A stretch of DNA of 64,000 nucleotides, from assembly GCA_937989585.1 (NCBI GenBank), contig CALKRW010000064.1, forward strand, positions 1 through 64,000. The letters are read 5' to 3'. Shown here piece after piece: positions 1 through 9,307 of the stretch. Each line of letters opens with the position of its first letter. Position 1 is the stretch's first letter. The notes beneath the pieces are model-generated. The model searched no databases. It saw nothing but the letters and a program-made list of their open reading frames with translations, and was not told the DNA's origin. Both the position numbers and the translations under genes were made by a program. The DNA is from an uncultured Porphyromonadaceae bacterium (lineage in GTDB: Bacteria > Bacteroidota > Bacteroidia > Bacteroidales > Muribaculaceae).

Positions 1-88
1 TATGAGCGATTACCCAATGCTCATTTCCAATAAATTACACTCTTTTCGTAACTTCCTACTACAAACTATTATTCACAACCGGAAAGAT

Positions 89-1120
89 ATGAACCACCGC
101 AGCAAAAAAATCATCTCATATATAGTAACCATTCTTGTCATAGTTAGCGCAACCATCTGGGTCGGGAGCAAGTTTATCCATCTTGGAGACGTTGAATTTA
201 CCGACAACGCCCAGGTGAGGCAGCAGATAGTTCCCGTCAACAGCCGTGTGCAAGGTTATATCAAAGAAATCAGATTTGATGAATTCTCGCCCGTTCATAA
301 AGGCGACACTCTTATAATAATCGATGATGCCGACATGAGGCTCAATGTGGCGAGGGCACGTGCCGACTATGAGAACGCGCTCGCCGGCCGGAATGTGGCT
401 GACCGCAGTGTAAATGTCGCATCAGCAAATGCAGCAGTCTCCGAGGCATCTATTGCCGAAGCAAAAGTCGTAATGGAAATGGCGGCCAAAGACTATAAGC
501 GTTATTCCGAACTCCTCGCCAAAGATGCCGTGACACGCCAGCAGTACGATGCCGCCAAAACTGATTTCGAGGCAAAGAAGGCGCGTTACGAGATGCTCTC
601 GCGACAACGTTCTGCGACAAGTTCGGTTGTGACAGAGACACGTCAGCGAATAGCCCAGAATGACGCAGGAATAGATCTGGCCAAAGCGTTGCTTGAGACG
701 GCGGAACTCAATCTTTCATATTGCGTTATTATAGCGCCTTGCGACGGATATGTCTCACGTAAAGAAATTCAGGCCGGCCAACTTGTTCAACCGGGCCAGA
801 CGCTGCTTGACATAATCGACTCGAGTGACATATGGGTGACTGCAAACTACAAGGAGACACAATTGAAGAACATAGCCCCCGGAAGTAAAGTACACATAAA
901 GGTCGATGCCATTCCAGGCACTATTTTCAATGGTGTCGTTCAGTCAATATCACATGCTACAGGAGCCTCTCTGTCAATACTCCCACAGGATAATTCGGCA
1001 GGAAATTTTGTCAAAGTACGACAACGCGTGCCAGTACGCATAGCGTTTACCGACAATAACGAGGCTGACATGCGGCTTCTGCGCGCAGGAATGAACGTGG
1101 AGTGTGAAATAAAGTACTGA
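89..1120 (+). CDS. HlyD/EmrA-type membrane fusion protein of an efflux pump
   Basis: Periplasmic adaptor that links an inner-membrane transporter to an outer-membrane channel. I prefer the ATG at 89 (343 aa): a short basic stretch is followed at once by one membrane helix (IISYIVTILVIVSATIWVG). An in-frame ATG at position 2 would add 29 residues, and the window edge hides what lies upstream. After the helix come a lipoyl half-motif (VNSRVQGYIKEI), a long alanine-rich coiled coil, the second half (APCDGYVSRKEIQAGQLV) and the family's closing segment (GNFVKVRQRVPVRIAF), which is typical of EmrA. The next gene begins one base after the stop, so the two are surely cotranscribed. An outer-membrane TolC-like partner would be expected just upstream, outside the window. 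Substrate unknown. Confidence 0.9.
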   Translation: MNHRSKKIISYIVTILVIVSATIWVGSKFIHLGDVEFTDNAQVRQQIVPVNSRVQGYIKEIRFDEFSPVHKGDTLIIIDDADMRLNVARARADYENALAGRNVADRSVNVASANAAVSEASIAEAKVVMEMAAKDYKRYSELLAKDAVTRQQYDAAKTDFEAKKARYEMLSRQRSATSSVVTETRQRIAQNDAGIDLAKALLETAELNLSYCVIIAPCDGYVSRKEIQAGQLVQPGQTLLDIIDSSDIWVTANYKETQLKNIAPGSKVHIKVDAIPGTIFNGVVQSISHATGASLSILPQDNSAGNFVKVRQRVPVRIAFTDNNEADMRLLRAGMNVECEIKY

Positions 1121-1121
1121 T

Positions 1122-2720
1122 ATGGCTGAAAGACACAATACACCAGGTCCGTTCGACATAGCGGACGTTCCCGACTTCATTCCGCGCAGACTCAAGCCGT
1201 GGCTATTCATATTCTTTGTCGTAATCATACAATTCTCAAGCGGCCTGTATCTTGCAGCCGTTACAGAAATGGTTGGCACGACAGCACTGATGCAGGAAGA
1301 CATCATGATGGCCGGATATGCGTCTCTCATCGGCATGTCACTTAACTTCGCGGTGATGTTCCGGATAAAATTCCGCTATTCAAACCGCACTCAGCTGCTG
1401 GGCTGCGGCACAATACTAATAGCTGCAAATCTCATATGTGCCAACACAAGTTCCGTTCCTGTTCTTGTTGTCACCTGCCTCATAGCCGGATGGTTCAGGA
1501 TGCAGGCAACATTCGCATGCAATTCGACGATTCAGTTATGGCTTACTCCCGTACGTGACATGTCGATATTCTTCTGCTATGTCTATATAGTTGTCGACTG
1601 CGCCATACAACTGAGCGGAATAGCCACCATCTATACGGCTTTTCTGTCACAATGGGAATACATGCACTGGATAATGACCGGACTCATCGCACTGATGATG
1701 CTCGCCGTACTGATTCTTGTCAGACCTGTGCGTACTCCCATGTTCATTCCCCTGCTCGGCATAGACTGGATAGGAAGCCTGCTATGGGCCATATTCATGA
1801 TGTGTCTCACGTTCATCTGTGTCTACGGCAACTATTTCGACTGGTGGGACGCCGTCGAGATGCGGACGGCCGCACTGCTCGGACTTCTTTGTCTGGCCAT
1901 CAATCTTTGGCGAGCAACGTTTCTCCATCATCCATACATATCGCTGCGAGCGCTAACTAACCGCAACGTAGCAAGAGCAACTTGCGTATACCTTGTTTTC
2001 TTCACGCTTCTGGCCACCGAACATGTATTTGAACACAGTTATGCCATAAGCATACTCGGATTCGATGAGACAAATCTCATAGACCTCAACTGGTATGTGT
2101 TTGCCGGCATAATATCGGGATGCTTATTTACCTATTATACTTTCGCCTTGCACAAATGGCGCTACAAGACAATGGCCGCAATAGGGTTCGCACTGGCCAT
2201 TATATACCTGGCCTACTTCTATTTCTTTATAGACTATGGTATTGAGAAGGAGATGCTATTCCTTCCGTTGTTCTTCAGAGGGGCAGCCTCGGTTATCATT
2301 TCAATCGTTTTCCTGACATCGATAGTTCAGAGTGGCCTGCCTTTTCAGATCTTTCCCCAGGCGCTAACTATCAACGGATTTACGGGTGCCGTTTTGGGGA
2401 CTACGCTCGGGCCGGCCATAATCGGTGAACTGCTGCGCCACGTTATGGCCAGAAACTCAGCGTTGCTGAGTTCGGTAATAACGGACGTCAACACTGAAAC
2501 AGTCTTTATACCTTTGGAGCGACTATATGCTCTTGTCCAAACTCAGGCGCTTATAATATCAATGAAAGAAATATATGGATGGCTACTGACAGCAGGTATC
2601 ATATCACTTCTTGTCATTATAGTCAGTTATAGTCCGCTGCGTCCAATGGCCATATTTCCGAAATGGAAGAACGTACGTAGAATTCTAAGACACTTAGTAC
2701 GCATAGAGCAACACTCATAA
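1122..2720 (+). CDS. DHA2/EmrB-like MFS drug transporter, about 14 TM
   Basis: Inner-membrane major facilitator protein of 532 aa, consistent with the 14-helix DHA2 family that works with HlyD-type adaptors. The chain is almost wholly hydrophobic helices joined by short loops. The central GIDWIGSLLWAIF segment resembles the domain-joining helix of EmrB, and the protein ends in a basic cytoplasmic tail. It starts one base after the adaptor's stop, so translation is probably coupled. A 230-bp gap and a new promoter separate it from the next gene, so it is likely last in its operon. Substrate cannot be read from the sequence; export of drugs, bile acids or fatty acids would all be plausible. Confidence 0.88.
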   Translation: MAERHNTPGPFDIADVPDFIPRRLKPWLFIFFVVIIQFSSGLYLAAVTEMVGTTALMQEDIMMAGYASLIGMSLNFAVMFRIKFRYSNRTQLLGCGTILIAANLICANTSSVPVLVVTCLIAGWFRMQATFACNSTIQLWLTPVRDMSIFFCYVYIVVDCAIQLSGIATIYTAFLSQWEYMHWIMTGLIALMMLAVLILVRPVRTPMFIPLLGIDWIGSLLWAIFMMCLTFICVYGNYFDWWDAVEMRTAALLGLLCLAINLWRATFLHHPYISLRALTNRNVARATCVYLVFFTLLATEHVFEHSYAISILGFDETNLIDLNWYVFAGIISGCLFTYYTFALHKWRYKTMAAIGFALAIIYLAYFYFFIDYGIEKEMLFLPLFFRGAASVIISIVFLTSIVQSGLPFQIFPQALTINGFTGAVLGTTLGPAIIGELLRHVMARNSALLSSVITDVNTETVFIPLERLYALVQTQALIISMKEIYGWLLTAGIISLLVIIVSYSPLRPMAIFPKWKNVRRILRHLVRIEQHS

Positions 2721-2816
2721 TGGCATAGGACGATATGCAGCGTTAAAAAATGTATCTAATATTTAAAAGCCGTATATTTTCCCATTAAATACGCGAGTGT
2801 TTTAAAAATAATATCT

Positions 2817-2824
2817 TACCTTTG
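2817..2824 (+). promoter_or_regulatory. -7 element TACCTTTG upstream of the secreted glycosidase operon
   Basis: Matches the Bacteroidetes -7 consensus TAnnTTTG. It sits about 125 bp before the chosen start at 2951, so in-frame alternative starts near 2855 would lie in the leader. No clear TTTG -33 box is seen at the usual distance. The leader holds no recognisable riboswitch. Confidence 0.55.
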
Positions 2825-2950
2825 CTCAACTGATGTCAACACTGTTGAGATCCGGTGCTACAATATGTTTTTCCAGGCCTCAGATTGCTGTTAAAACAAT
2901 ATTTCGGCCAAAGGTATTTATTATTTAGATTAATCCTTAAATCTTTGTAT

Positions 2951-5389
2951 ATGAAGAAATTTCTACTCTCGTTCACTCTTTTGTCATTGATTGGTGCCAA
3001 CGCGCTAGGCGAGCAAGTGACTCTCAACGACAAGGCTTATGACATCAACACCATCATCGACCGCGACCTTGGTCCCGGTGTCCGTTACACCCGTATCCGT
3101 ATTCCAGACTATCCTCTGAACGTTAATATGCTGCGCATCGATGTCTCCAATCCGTACAACAGCGTTGAAACCACTCAGGCCTCCGACCGGCTTTACGGCA
3201 CGGAAAGCCTTGTCAAGGCCGCCCAGCGCCAGACAAGCGAAGGACATGTCGCCCTTGGCGGCGCGAACGCCAACTTCTGGTGCGTAAGCGGTCAGCCCCC
3301 CTTCTCAGACCAACTCATAGGGCTGACATATAACGGCAACCTCAAGAACGGCAAGATTATCACCGAGACCAACATGCACTCAGACCAGTGGAACGGCGGC
3401 TGGAAACACACCGGCATTGTCGGCATCACTCCCGAGGGAACCGCCTGGTCCGGCCACGGCAAATTCGGAGCCTGGGCCTACCGGGCCGACGGAACCGAAC
3501 TTACTGTCCACTGCTTCAACAAAACTGTCCGCGAAGACCAGTTGACCGCCTACAACTCATATTACGGCACTGACCGAACCTTCCGTTGCGTGGACCAGGG
3601 CGAAGGCGCAGACGGCAAACAGCATTTCACTGTCATTGACGGGTGCGCGACCGAGGTCTACCTTACTCTCGATCCGGACCAGAAATGGTCGGCCGGCGAG
3701 AATATAGTATTCACGGTCAGAGACATCAAGCAAAATGCCGGTGGCGGGAAAGTCGGAAGCGACGACCTCGTGTTAGTGGGCCGTGGAGCATCTAAAACCG
3801 AACTAGACAAACTCACCGTCGGCGAGAAGGTTAAGTTACGCTACACCTGGACCGACGGAGAAGACCGTCCGATAACATTCGACAACCTCGTCGGCGGCAA
3901 CGCTCAAGTAATGATTGCCGGCGAACTGACCAAATACAACACGTCCGAGACCTACAACTCGCAGGTTTATTCCCGCACAGGCTATGGTGTCAGCCAGGAC
4001 GGCAAGACTCTCTATATAGTAGTCATCGACAAGTCTACCGATCCCGTCTACGGTCGTTCGGCAGGCTGTTCCACCACCGTCATGTGTGCTATTGCCAAAC
4101 ACTACGGGTGCTGGGACATGACAAACTTCGATGCAGGCGGCTCCGCCGAGATGCTTGTCGAGAATGCCATAATAAATAAGACTACCGAAGGTTCCCCACG
4201 TTCAGTTGCCAACGGCATGATTGTCTACTCCACGGCCCCGGTTGACAACAATATAACGCGTCTTGAGTTTGCAGACTACAGGCTCCAGGCTCCAATCTAC
4301 GGAACTTACAAGCCTGTTATCTACGGTTTTAACCAGTATGGCGCGCTCATCGACCACGATGTCCAGGGAGTCACACTATCGTGCCCGGCCGAAGCCGGAA
4401 CATGTGACGGCGCAACATTCAGCGCATCTAAGAATCCCGGTACTTATGCACTCACTGCCACACTTGGCGACGTCACTGTCAGCAAGGACATCGAGGTATG
4501 CGAGGCACAGATAGCAATCCGCCTGAAGGAAATTCTGCTTGACCACCAGCGCGCTTATGAAGCCGAAGTCGGTGCCGATGTACAGGGGCATGATTTCTCC
4601 ATCGCCCCCTCGTCCATCAAATGGTCGATAGGTGATGCAGACATAGCGTCAGTCGATGACCAGGGGGTTGTACGCGGCATCAAGAACGGCACAACAACCC
4701 TGACAGCAGTCATCGGCGATTATTCCGACGAAGCCAAAGTCACAGTCGAGATTCCTGAAACCCGTTACATGCCTATGGTAACGGCAGAAGTCGCAGACTG
4801 GACAAGCGCGGGCACGGGCACGAAGAACCGTTCGATCGTGCGTGCCGGAGAATACGGTGTAGCGGCAACATATACAGTCAGCAGTACTCGCAACACATCT
4901 CTTACAGTACGTCCAAAGACTCCCTCCGTACTCTACTCTCTTCCCGACTCGGTACGACTTGTCATCAACCCCGGCGATGCCAAAATCTCCAAAGCTATAC
5001 TGAAACTGGGGCATAACGGAGACCGTCACGACGGTGTAACCTACGAACTCGAACTCACACCTGAAGCCGACAACATACTTGAGGCTGCAGTCAGTGATTT
5101 TGTGGATACATCGAAGCTAGCCAATTATCCTTTGGCCTTTACATCGATTCAACTGACCCTCGGGGATGCCAACGCCTCAACACACACCATAACATTACCA
5201 CGCCTCGAGGCTGTGTACGATTCTGTCAAGAGCACTCAGGGCATAGACGCGATCACAACTGAAAGCGCCACCGACGCCCCGGCGGCATTGTACAATCTCC
5301 AGGGTGTACGCATCAGCGAGAACACCGTCACACCAGGCATATACATTCGCGTTCGTGGAGGCAAAGCCACCAAGATACTTGTAAAGTAA
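2951..5389 (+). CDS. Secreted phosphodiester glycosidase (NAGPA domain) with BIG2 and C-terminal sorting-like tail
   Basis: Predicted exported 812-aa enzyme. The ATG at 2951 gives a clean signal peptide (MKKFLLSFTLLSLIGANALG). The first half carries the NAGPA/DUF2233 fold of phosphodiester glycosidases, which cleave sugar-1-phosphodiester bonds: see DMTNFDAGGSAEML and SPRSVANGMIVYS, equivalent to the family's LDGGGS and RPVANAL motifs (Gly to Ala in the first). A BIG2 Ig-like domain follows (KWSIGDADIASVDDQGVV), then a beta-sandwich related to those at the ends of the two amidases downstream, then a tail ending TPGIYIRVRGGKATKILVK that resembles type IX sorting tails. It is the first gene of a five-gene run. 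The natural substrate is unknown; teichoic-acid-like or other sugar-phosphate polymers are an inference from its neighbours. Confidence 0.87.
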   Translation: MKKFLLSFTLLSLIGANALGEQVTLNDKAYDINTIIDRDLGPGVRYTRIRIPDYPLNVNMLRIDVSNPYNSVETTQASDRLYGTESLVKAAQRQTSEGHVALGGANANFWCVSGQPPFSDQLIGLTYNGNLKNGKIITETNMHSDQWNGGWKHTGIVGITPEGTAWSGHGKFGAWAYRADGTELTVHCFNKTVREDQLTAYNSYYGTDRTFRCVDQGEGADGKQHFTVIDGCATEVYLTLDPDQKWSAGENIVFTVRDIKQNAGGGKVGSDDLVLVGRGASKTELDKLTVGEKVKLRYTWTDGEDRPITFDNLVGGNAQVMIAGELTKYNTSETYNSQVYSRTGYGVSQDGKTLYIVVIDKSTDPVYGRSAGCSTTVMCAIAKHYGCWDMTNFDAGGSAEMLVENAIINKTTEGSPRSVANGMIVYSTAPVDNNITRLEFADYRLQAPIYGTYKPVIYGFNQYGALIDHDVQGVTLSCPAEAGTCDGATFSASKNPGTYALTATLGDVTVSKDIEVCEAQIAIRLKEILLDHQRAYEAEVGADVQGHDFSIAPSSIKWSIGDADIASVDDQGVVRGIKNGTTTLTAVIGDYSDEAKVTVEIPETRYMPMVTAEVADWTSAGTGTKNRSIVRAGEYGVAATYTVSSTRNTSLTVRPKTPSVLYSLPDSVRLVINPGDAKISKAILKLGHNGDRHDGVTYELELTPEADNILEAAVSDFVDTSKLANYPLAFTSIQLTLGDANASTHTITLPRLEAVYDSVKSTQGIDAITTESATDAPAALYNLQGVRISENTVTPGIYIRVRGGKATKILVK

Positions 5390-5404
5390 CATCGATCACC
5401 CCAT

Positions 5405-5449
5405 TTTTGCCTTGAGACATGACTTGATAAGTCATGTCTCAAGGCAAAA
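5405..5449. repeat. Perfect 21-bp inverted repeat with GAT loop
   Basis: Left arm 5405-5425 and right arm 5429-5449 are exact reverse complements separated by GAT. The core is GCCTTGAGACATGACTT. The arms begin TTTT and end AAAA, the reverse of a usual intrinsic terminator, and no T-tract follows on the plus strand. It lies in the 80-bp gap between the glycosidase and first propeller genes. It could fold as a very stable RNA hairpin that protects or attenuates the message, or be bound by a protein as DNA. Confidence 0.9.
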
Positions 5450-5469
5450 CCTTAAAATTCTTTTGCAAC

Positions 5470-6177
5470 ATGAAAAATTTACTGCTAACAGCCACACTGA
5501 TTATCAGCATGGGGGCTTCCGCGCAGATTGTCCGGACCAGTACGCCGGAGCCTCTTTTGCGAGGAACTCAAAGCGACATGTACTATCCCTCAATCTCGGA
5601 AGACGGCCGTTACCTGTCCTTTACTGACGCACAGTTCGGCAACAGGCGCGTCTATGACTTCGTCGACAATGTGACCGTCATGGCTGAAAAAGCCGATGCG
5701 GCAACCATGAGAGCCATCACTGCCAAGACTCGGATCACCGCACGTACCGAAGGGTCAGAACTTATAATCACAAACAATGACATCGAGACCCGTGTCTCTC
5801 CGGTAGAGTCGTATGCAGGATATCTATGGCCTTCGGTTTCGCCCGACGGAAAACACGTGATGTTCGTAGCCGCCGGCCAAGGCATAGTCATCACCGACCT
5901 CAAAGGAAATATAATCGCCCGTCCCGGCAACCGCCGTCTCGAAGCACCGGTATGGTTCGGTAATAACCACATAGTGGCCATGAACACTACTGATGACGGC
6001 CACAACATAGAATCATCCCAGATTATCATGCTCAGCATGGACGGCAAAGAAACCCAGGCACTGACCAAACCCGAATCCATGACCATGTTTCCCGCCGCCG
6101 ATTCCAAATCAGGACGTATAGTGTGGAACACAATTGACGGTCGACTCTATCAGGTCAAAGTTGAACTTATAAAATAA
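5470..6177 (+). CDS. Secreted WD40-like (PD40/TolB-type) propeller protein A
   Basis: A 235-aa exported protein. The ATG at 5470 gives the signal peptide MKNLLLTATLIISMGASAQ; an in-frame upstream ATG at 5434 falls inside the inverted repeat and adds a poor leader. PD40-type strand motifs recur: YYPSISEDGRYLSFT, YLWPSVSPDGKHVMFV and a WNTIDGRLYQVKV ending, so it is likely half a beta-propeller or a small one. No catalytic residues are evident. It lies 12 bp before amidase A and has a paralogue (8603-9292) before amidase B, so each propeller probably serves its amidase as a binding or inhibitory partner; that role is inference. Confidence 0.75.
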   Translation: MKNLLLTATLIISMGASAQIVRTSTPEPLLRGTQSDMYYPSISEDGRYLSFTDAQFGNRRVYDFVDNVTVMAEKADAATMRAITAKTRITARTEGSELIITNNDIETRVSPVESYAGYLWPSVSPDGKHVMFVAAGQGIVITDLKGNIIARPGNRRLEAPVWFGNNHIVAMNTTDDGHNIESSQIIMLSMDGKETQALTKPESMTMFPAADSKSGRIVWNTIDGRLYQVKVELIK

Positions 6178-6189
6178 CGCAGCCCGGAC

Positions 6190-8583
6190 ATGAAAACAAA
6201 ACAATTCATCACAGCATTGCTCGCGGGCGCGCTTTCACTCGGCGCCTCGGCACGTGAAGCCAAGGACATCACGGTGTATATCAATCCCGGCCACGGAGGC
6301 CACGAGTCCAACGACCGCAACGTTGTCATCCCTCCCTACGAACTGGGCGATCCCAACGGTTACTGGGAGTCGAACTCCAATCTCTCAAAAGGCCTGCAAC
6401 TCCGCGACATGCTCGAAGCCAAAGGCTACAAGGTCGTGATGTCACGAGTAACCAATACGGAAGCCGATGACCTTCCTTTGTCTACCATCGTGCGACTCGC
6501 AAACAACTCGAAGGCCGACATATACTTCTCGATACACTCCAACGCCACAGGCACATCGGCGCGCCGCAACCGACCGCTGATGCTTTTCCGCGGCCTCGAC
6601 AATGAGCCCGAGAATCCGGAGGCGTACAAAATCTGCGAGATACTAAACCGCCAGTTGCTTGAGAATCAAGTAACGTACTGGACAAACAAGGACATCAATA
6701 TCCGAGGTGACTGGTCGTTCTACAACTGGGGGATAGGGGTAGGCCTAGGCGCCCTTCGCGGCCTCACCGTACCCGGAATGCTTTCCGAAGGCTCATTCCA
6801 TGACTATATACCCGAGACATACCGTCTGATGAGCGACGAGTACTGTTATCTCGAGGCATGGCATTTCCGCAAGACTGTCGACGAGTACTTCGGTATTCCC
6901 GGCGTGTCAACCGGCCTGGTATGCGGACGCATAAGTGACTCACGGGTGCCGGGTCCCGAAGATTTCATCTCCTACGGTACCGACAAACTTGCCACAATCC
7001 AGAAAGCCCTTGTCGAACTGAAGGATGCCGAAGGCAAGACTATCGACTCATACACCACTCACGCCGTGCACATCAACGGCGTATATCTGTTCAAGGACGT
7101 CGCTCCCGGCCACTACACGGTCTCTGTCACATGCGACACACACATGCCAATGACTCAGGAAGTGGATGTAACCGCCGACCAGGCCACATACTGCAACTTC
7201 CAGATGTCAAAGGTACGCGACTCGGCACCCTCCGTCGAGTGGGTGACCCCATTATGGAAAGAAGGAGAACAGGCAGTGCTTTGCAATACCCCTGTGACCG
7301 TACAGTTCAACTGGGACATGGACATTGAGTCTACTGAAAAGGCATTCAGAATAGAACCGGCCATAGAAGGGAAATTCGCGTGGGAGGATCTGAACCACCG
7401 TATGATATTCACTCCATCGAAGGCTTACGACACGAATACACTCTATACCGTCACAATCGACAAGAGTGCCATGCACGGAGGACTCGTTCCAATGGAACAG
7501 CCCTATTCGTTCAGTTTCAAGACCTCCGACCGCAACTTCATGGACATATTAGGCTACTTCCCTTCGTCCGACGAAAAAGTACATTACAAGAATGTCTTCA
7601 TAGAGTTCCGCTTCGACAAACAACCAAGCCTTGGCAAACTTCTGTCACAGATTTCATGTACGGACTCAAAGGGCAACAAGGTTGCATTCAACAACCGCGG
7701 CAAGACCAACTCGAAAAAGGACGATCCCTATGGCTGGTTCCGCATTCCTGTAAGCAAGCCCCTGACAGTAGGAGAGACTTACACCGTTACTCTTTCGGGA
7801 GACTTTGCCGATAAAGACGGCCTGACAATTCAGGGAACTGTGAACGCAACATTCACCGCAACTGACGAATCATCGCACAAAGGTACCTCACCCGTAATCG
7901 ACGACATGAACGACGCTACTCTCTACACAGCCGCAAGTGAAGGCTCGACCTCCATCAAGCAGTCGTCAGTAGCCGCGCACAAGGATCCGCTTTTCGACGC
8001 AGCCACCCAGTTCACGTACACCTTCGATGGTCTTGAGGGCGGGGAAGCCCTATTTGAGCGCACCACACAGGTCGAGACCCTTATTACATCAGGACAGACT
8101 CTCGGACTCCACGTTTTCGGTGACCTGTCAGACAATGAACTCTATCTGGAATTCTCAACCGAAATGTCAGTCCAATATGTAAAAGTGTGCAATCTCGACT
8201 TCCTCGGATGGCGCTATATCGACGTACCTGCGACCATCGAGGCTCCAGGTCACATTTCGGGTGTAAAACTCGTACAGAAAGCCTCTCAGCGTTCCGGCTC
8301 GGGCACATTCGCTCTTGACGACATCGTAATGGCAGGAGACTCGGGCGTAGACGGCGTGACCTTGGAATCAGTGACAGTTCATCCCAATCCGGCATCGGAA
8401 TATCTTGTAGCTAATGCCGGGAACACCATACTGTCGCTGAAACTATACGACATGAACGGATGTCTGGCCTCCTCAGTCACAGGCAACGTCATGAATGTCA
8501 GCGAACTGCCCGACGGCAATTATATTGCGGTCGTTTCCACCGCAGCAGCCACGAGCAGCCACCGAATAATTGTAAAACACTAA
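6190..8583 (+). CDS. Secreted multidomain N-acetylmuramoyl-L-alanine amidase A (Amidase_3)
   Basis: Cleaves the bond between MurNAc and the stem peptide of peptidoglycan. Of 797 aa, residues 1-22 are a signal peptide. The Amidase_3 domain (about 27-235) has all four expected zinc and catalytic positions: His35 (NPGHGG), Glu60 (YWESN), His116 (SIHSNA) and Glu200 (LSEGSFHDY). A carboxypeptidase-regulatory-like strand domain follows (HAVHINGVYLFKDVAPGHYTV), then two SbsA-type Ig-like domains (about 350-560), a beta-sandwich (LGLHVFGDLSDNELYLEF) and a C-terminal type IX sorting-like domain (HPNPASEYLVAN to the end). It is far larger than a housekeeping AmiC, which suggests an exported or surface enzyme. 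It is in the operon with propellers A and B. Confidence 0.88.
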   Translation: MKTKQFITALLAGALSLGASAREAKDITVYINPGHGGHESNDRNVVIPPYELGDPNGYWESNSNLSKGLQLRDMLEAKGYKVVMSRVTNTEADDLPLSTIVRLANNSKADIYFSIHSNATGTSARRNRPLMLFRGLDNEPENPEAYKICEILNRQLLENQVTYWTNKDINIRGDWSFYNWGIGVGLGALRGLTVPGMLSEGSFHDYIPETYRLMSDEYCYLEAWHFRKTVDEYFGIPGVSTGLVCGRISDSRVPGPEDFISYGTDKLATIQKALVELKDAEGKTIDSYTTHAVHINGVYLFKDVAPGHYTVSVTCDTHMPMTQEVDVTADQATYCNFQMSKVRDSAPSVEWVTPLWKEGEQAVLCNTPVTVQFNWDMDIESTEKAFRIEPAIEGKFAWEDLNHRMIFTPSKAYDTNTLYTVTIDKSAMHGGLVPMEQPYSFSFKTSDRNFMDILGYFPSSDEKVHYKNVFIEFRFDKQPSLGKLLSQISCTDSKGNKVAFNNRGKTNSKKDDPYGWFRIPVSKPLTVGETYTVTLSGDFADKDGLTIQGTVNATFTATDESSHKGTSPVIDDMNDATLYTAASEGSTSIKQSSVAAHKDPLFDAATQFTYTFDGLEGGEALFERTTQVETLITSGQTLGLHVFGDLSDNELYLEFSTEMSVQYVKVCNLDFLGWRYIDVPATIEAPGHISGVKLVQKASQRSGSGTFALDDIVMAGDSGVDGVTLESVTVHPNPASEYLVANAGNTILSLKLYDMNGCLASSVTGNVMNVSELPDGNYIAVVSTAAATSSHRIIVKH

Positions 8584-8602
8584 CAGACATCCTAAATAAA
8601 CC

Positions 8603-9292
8603 ATGAAGAAAACCCTAATCTTCTCCAGTCTGCTTGCGCTGACACTTTCAGCGCAAGCCGCTGTAAACATCACCGAACCGGAACTGATAAAAATTGACGG
8701 TCCAGCAATGCAGCCGGTGCTCAACGCCGATGCCACCCAGTTGCAGTTTACCGCCGAAGACCTCAGCCACCGTTCGGTTGTCAATCTGGCCGACGGCAAT
8801 GTCAGCCTTGTCACTACAAATCCGCGAACAGCGCCCGCTCACAGCACGCTGACCGAGTCACCGGACTTTGCCGAGGCCGACTACACAAGTATCAGACTTG
8901 TGCGCAATGGAATGGAGAAATCAATCTCTCCGCTGAAAGACGCCCATTCCTACCTGTGGGCAGCGCTTTCACCCGATGGCTCACGTCTGCTTTTCACCGA
9001 ACCTTTCCAGGGAGTATTCGTTGCCGATGCAGACGGTTCCAATCCTGTCAGAATAGCCGCCAAAGGCGACTTCCCAGCCTGGGTCGACAACAGCACAATA
9101 GCCTATGTCCTGAGTCATGATGACGGCTATGTGATACTCGATGCCGCAGTAATGGTCTGCGACCTTACAGACATGAGTACAGTGAAGGCCACCGACAATG
9201 CGACAGTAGTGGGTGAATCGTCAGCCGCCGCCGGCACTGTCGTATACTCGACACTAGACGGCAAGATCTACAAATTCAATGTCAAACACTAA
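8603..9292 (+). CDS. Secreted WD40-like (PD40-type) propeller protein B
   Basis: A 229-aa exported protein with signal peptide MKKTLIFSSLLALTLSAQA, 19 bp after amidase A. It parallels propeller A over its length: SYLWAALSPDGSRLLFT matches GYLWPSVSPDGKHVMFV, and VYSTLDGKIYKFNV matches VWNTIDGRLYQVKV. Identity is modest, so the duplication is old. No catalytic motif is seen. The gene-for-gene spacing with amidase B (15 bp) repeats that of pair A. Function unknown; a partner or regulator of the neighbouring amidase is the simplest reading. Confidence 0.75.
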   Translation: MKKTLIFSSLLALTLSAQAAVNITEPELIKIDGPAMQPVLNADATQLQFTAEDLSHRSVVNLADGNVSLVTTNPRTAPAHSTLTESPDFAEADYTSIRLVRNGMEKSISPLKDAHSYLWAALSPDGSRLLFTEPFQGVFVADADGSNPVRIAAKGDFPAWVDNSTIAYVLSHDDGYVILDAAVMVCDLTDMSTVKATDNATVVGESSAAAGTVVYSTLDGKIYKFNVKH

Positions 9293-9307
9293 GCCCTGCA
9301 AATATCC

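Noticed and set aside
2855..2950. N-terminal extension of the phosphodiester glycosidase
   Set aside because: The extension begins at a GTG and would bury the clean signal peptide at 2951; the extra residues look like leader sequence after the promoter.
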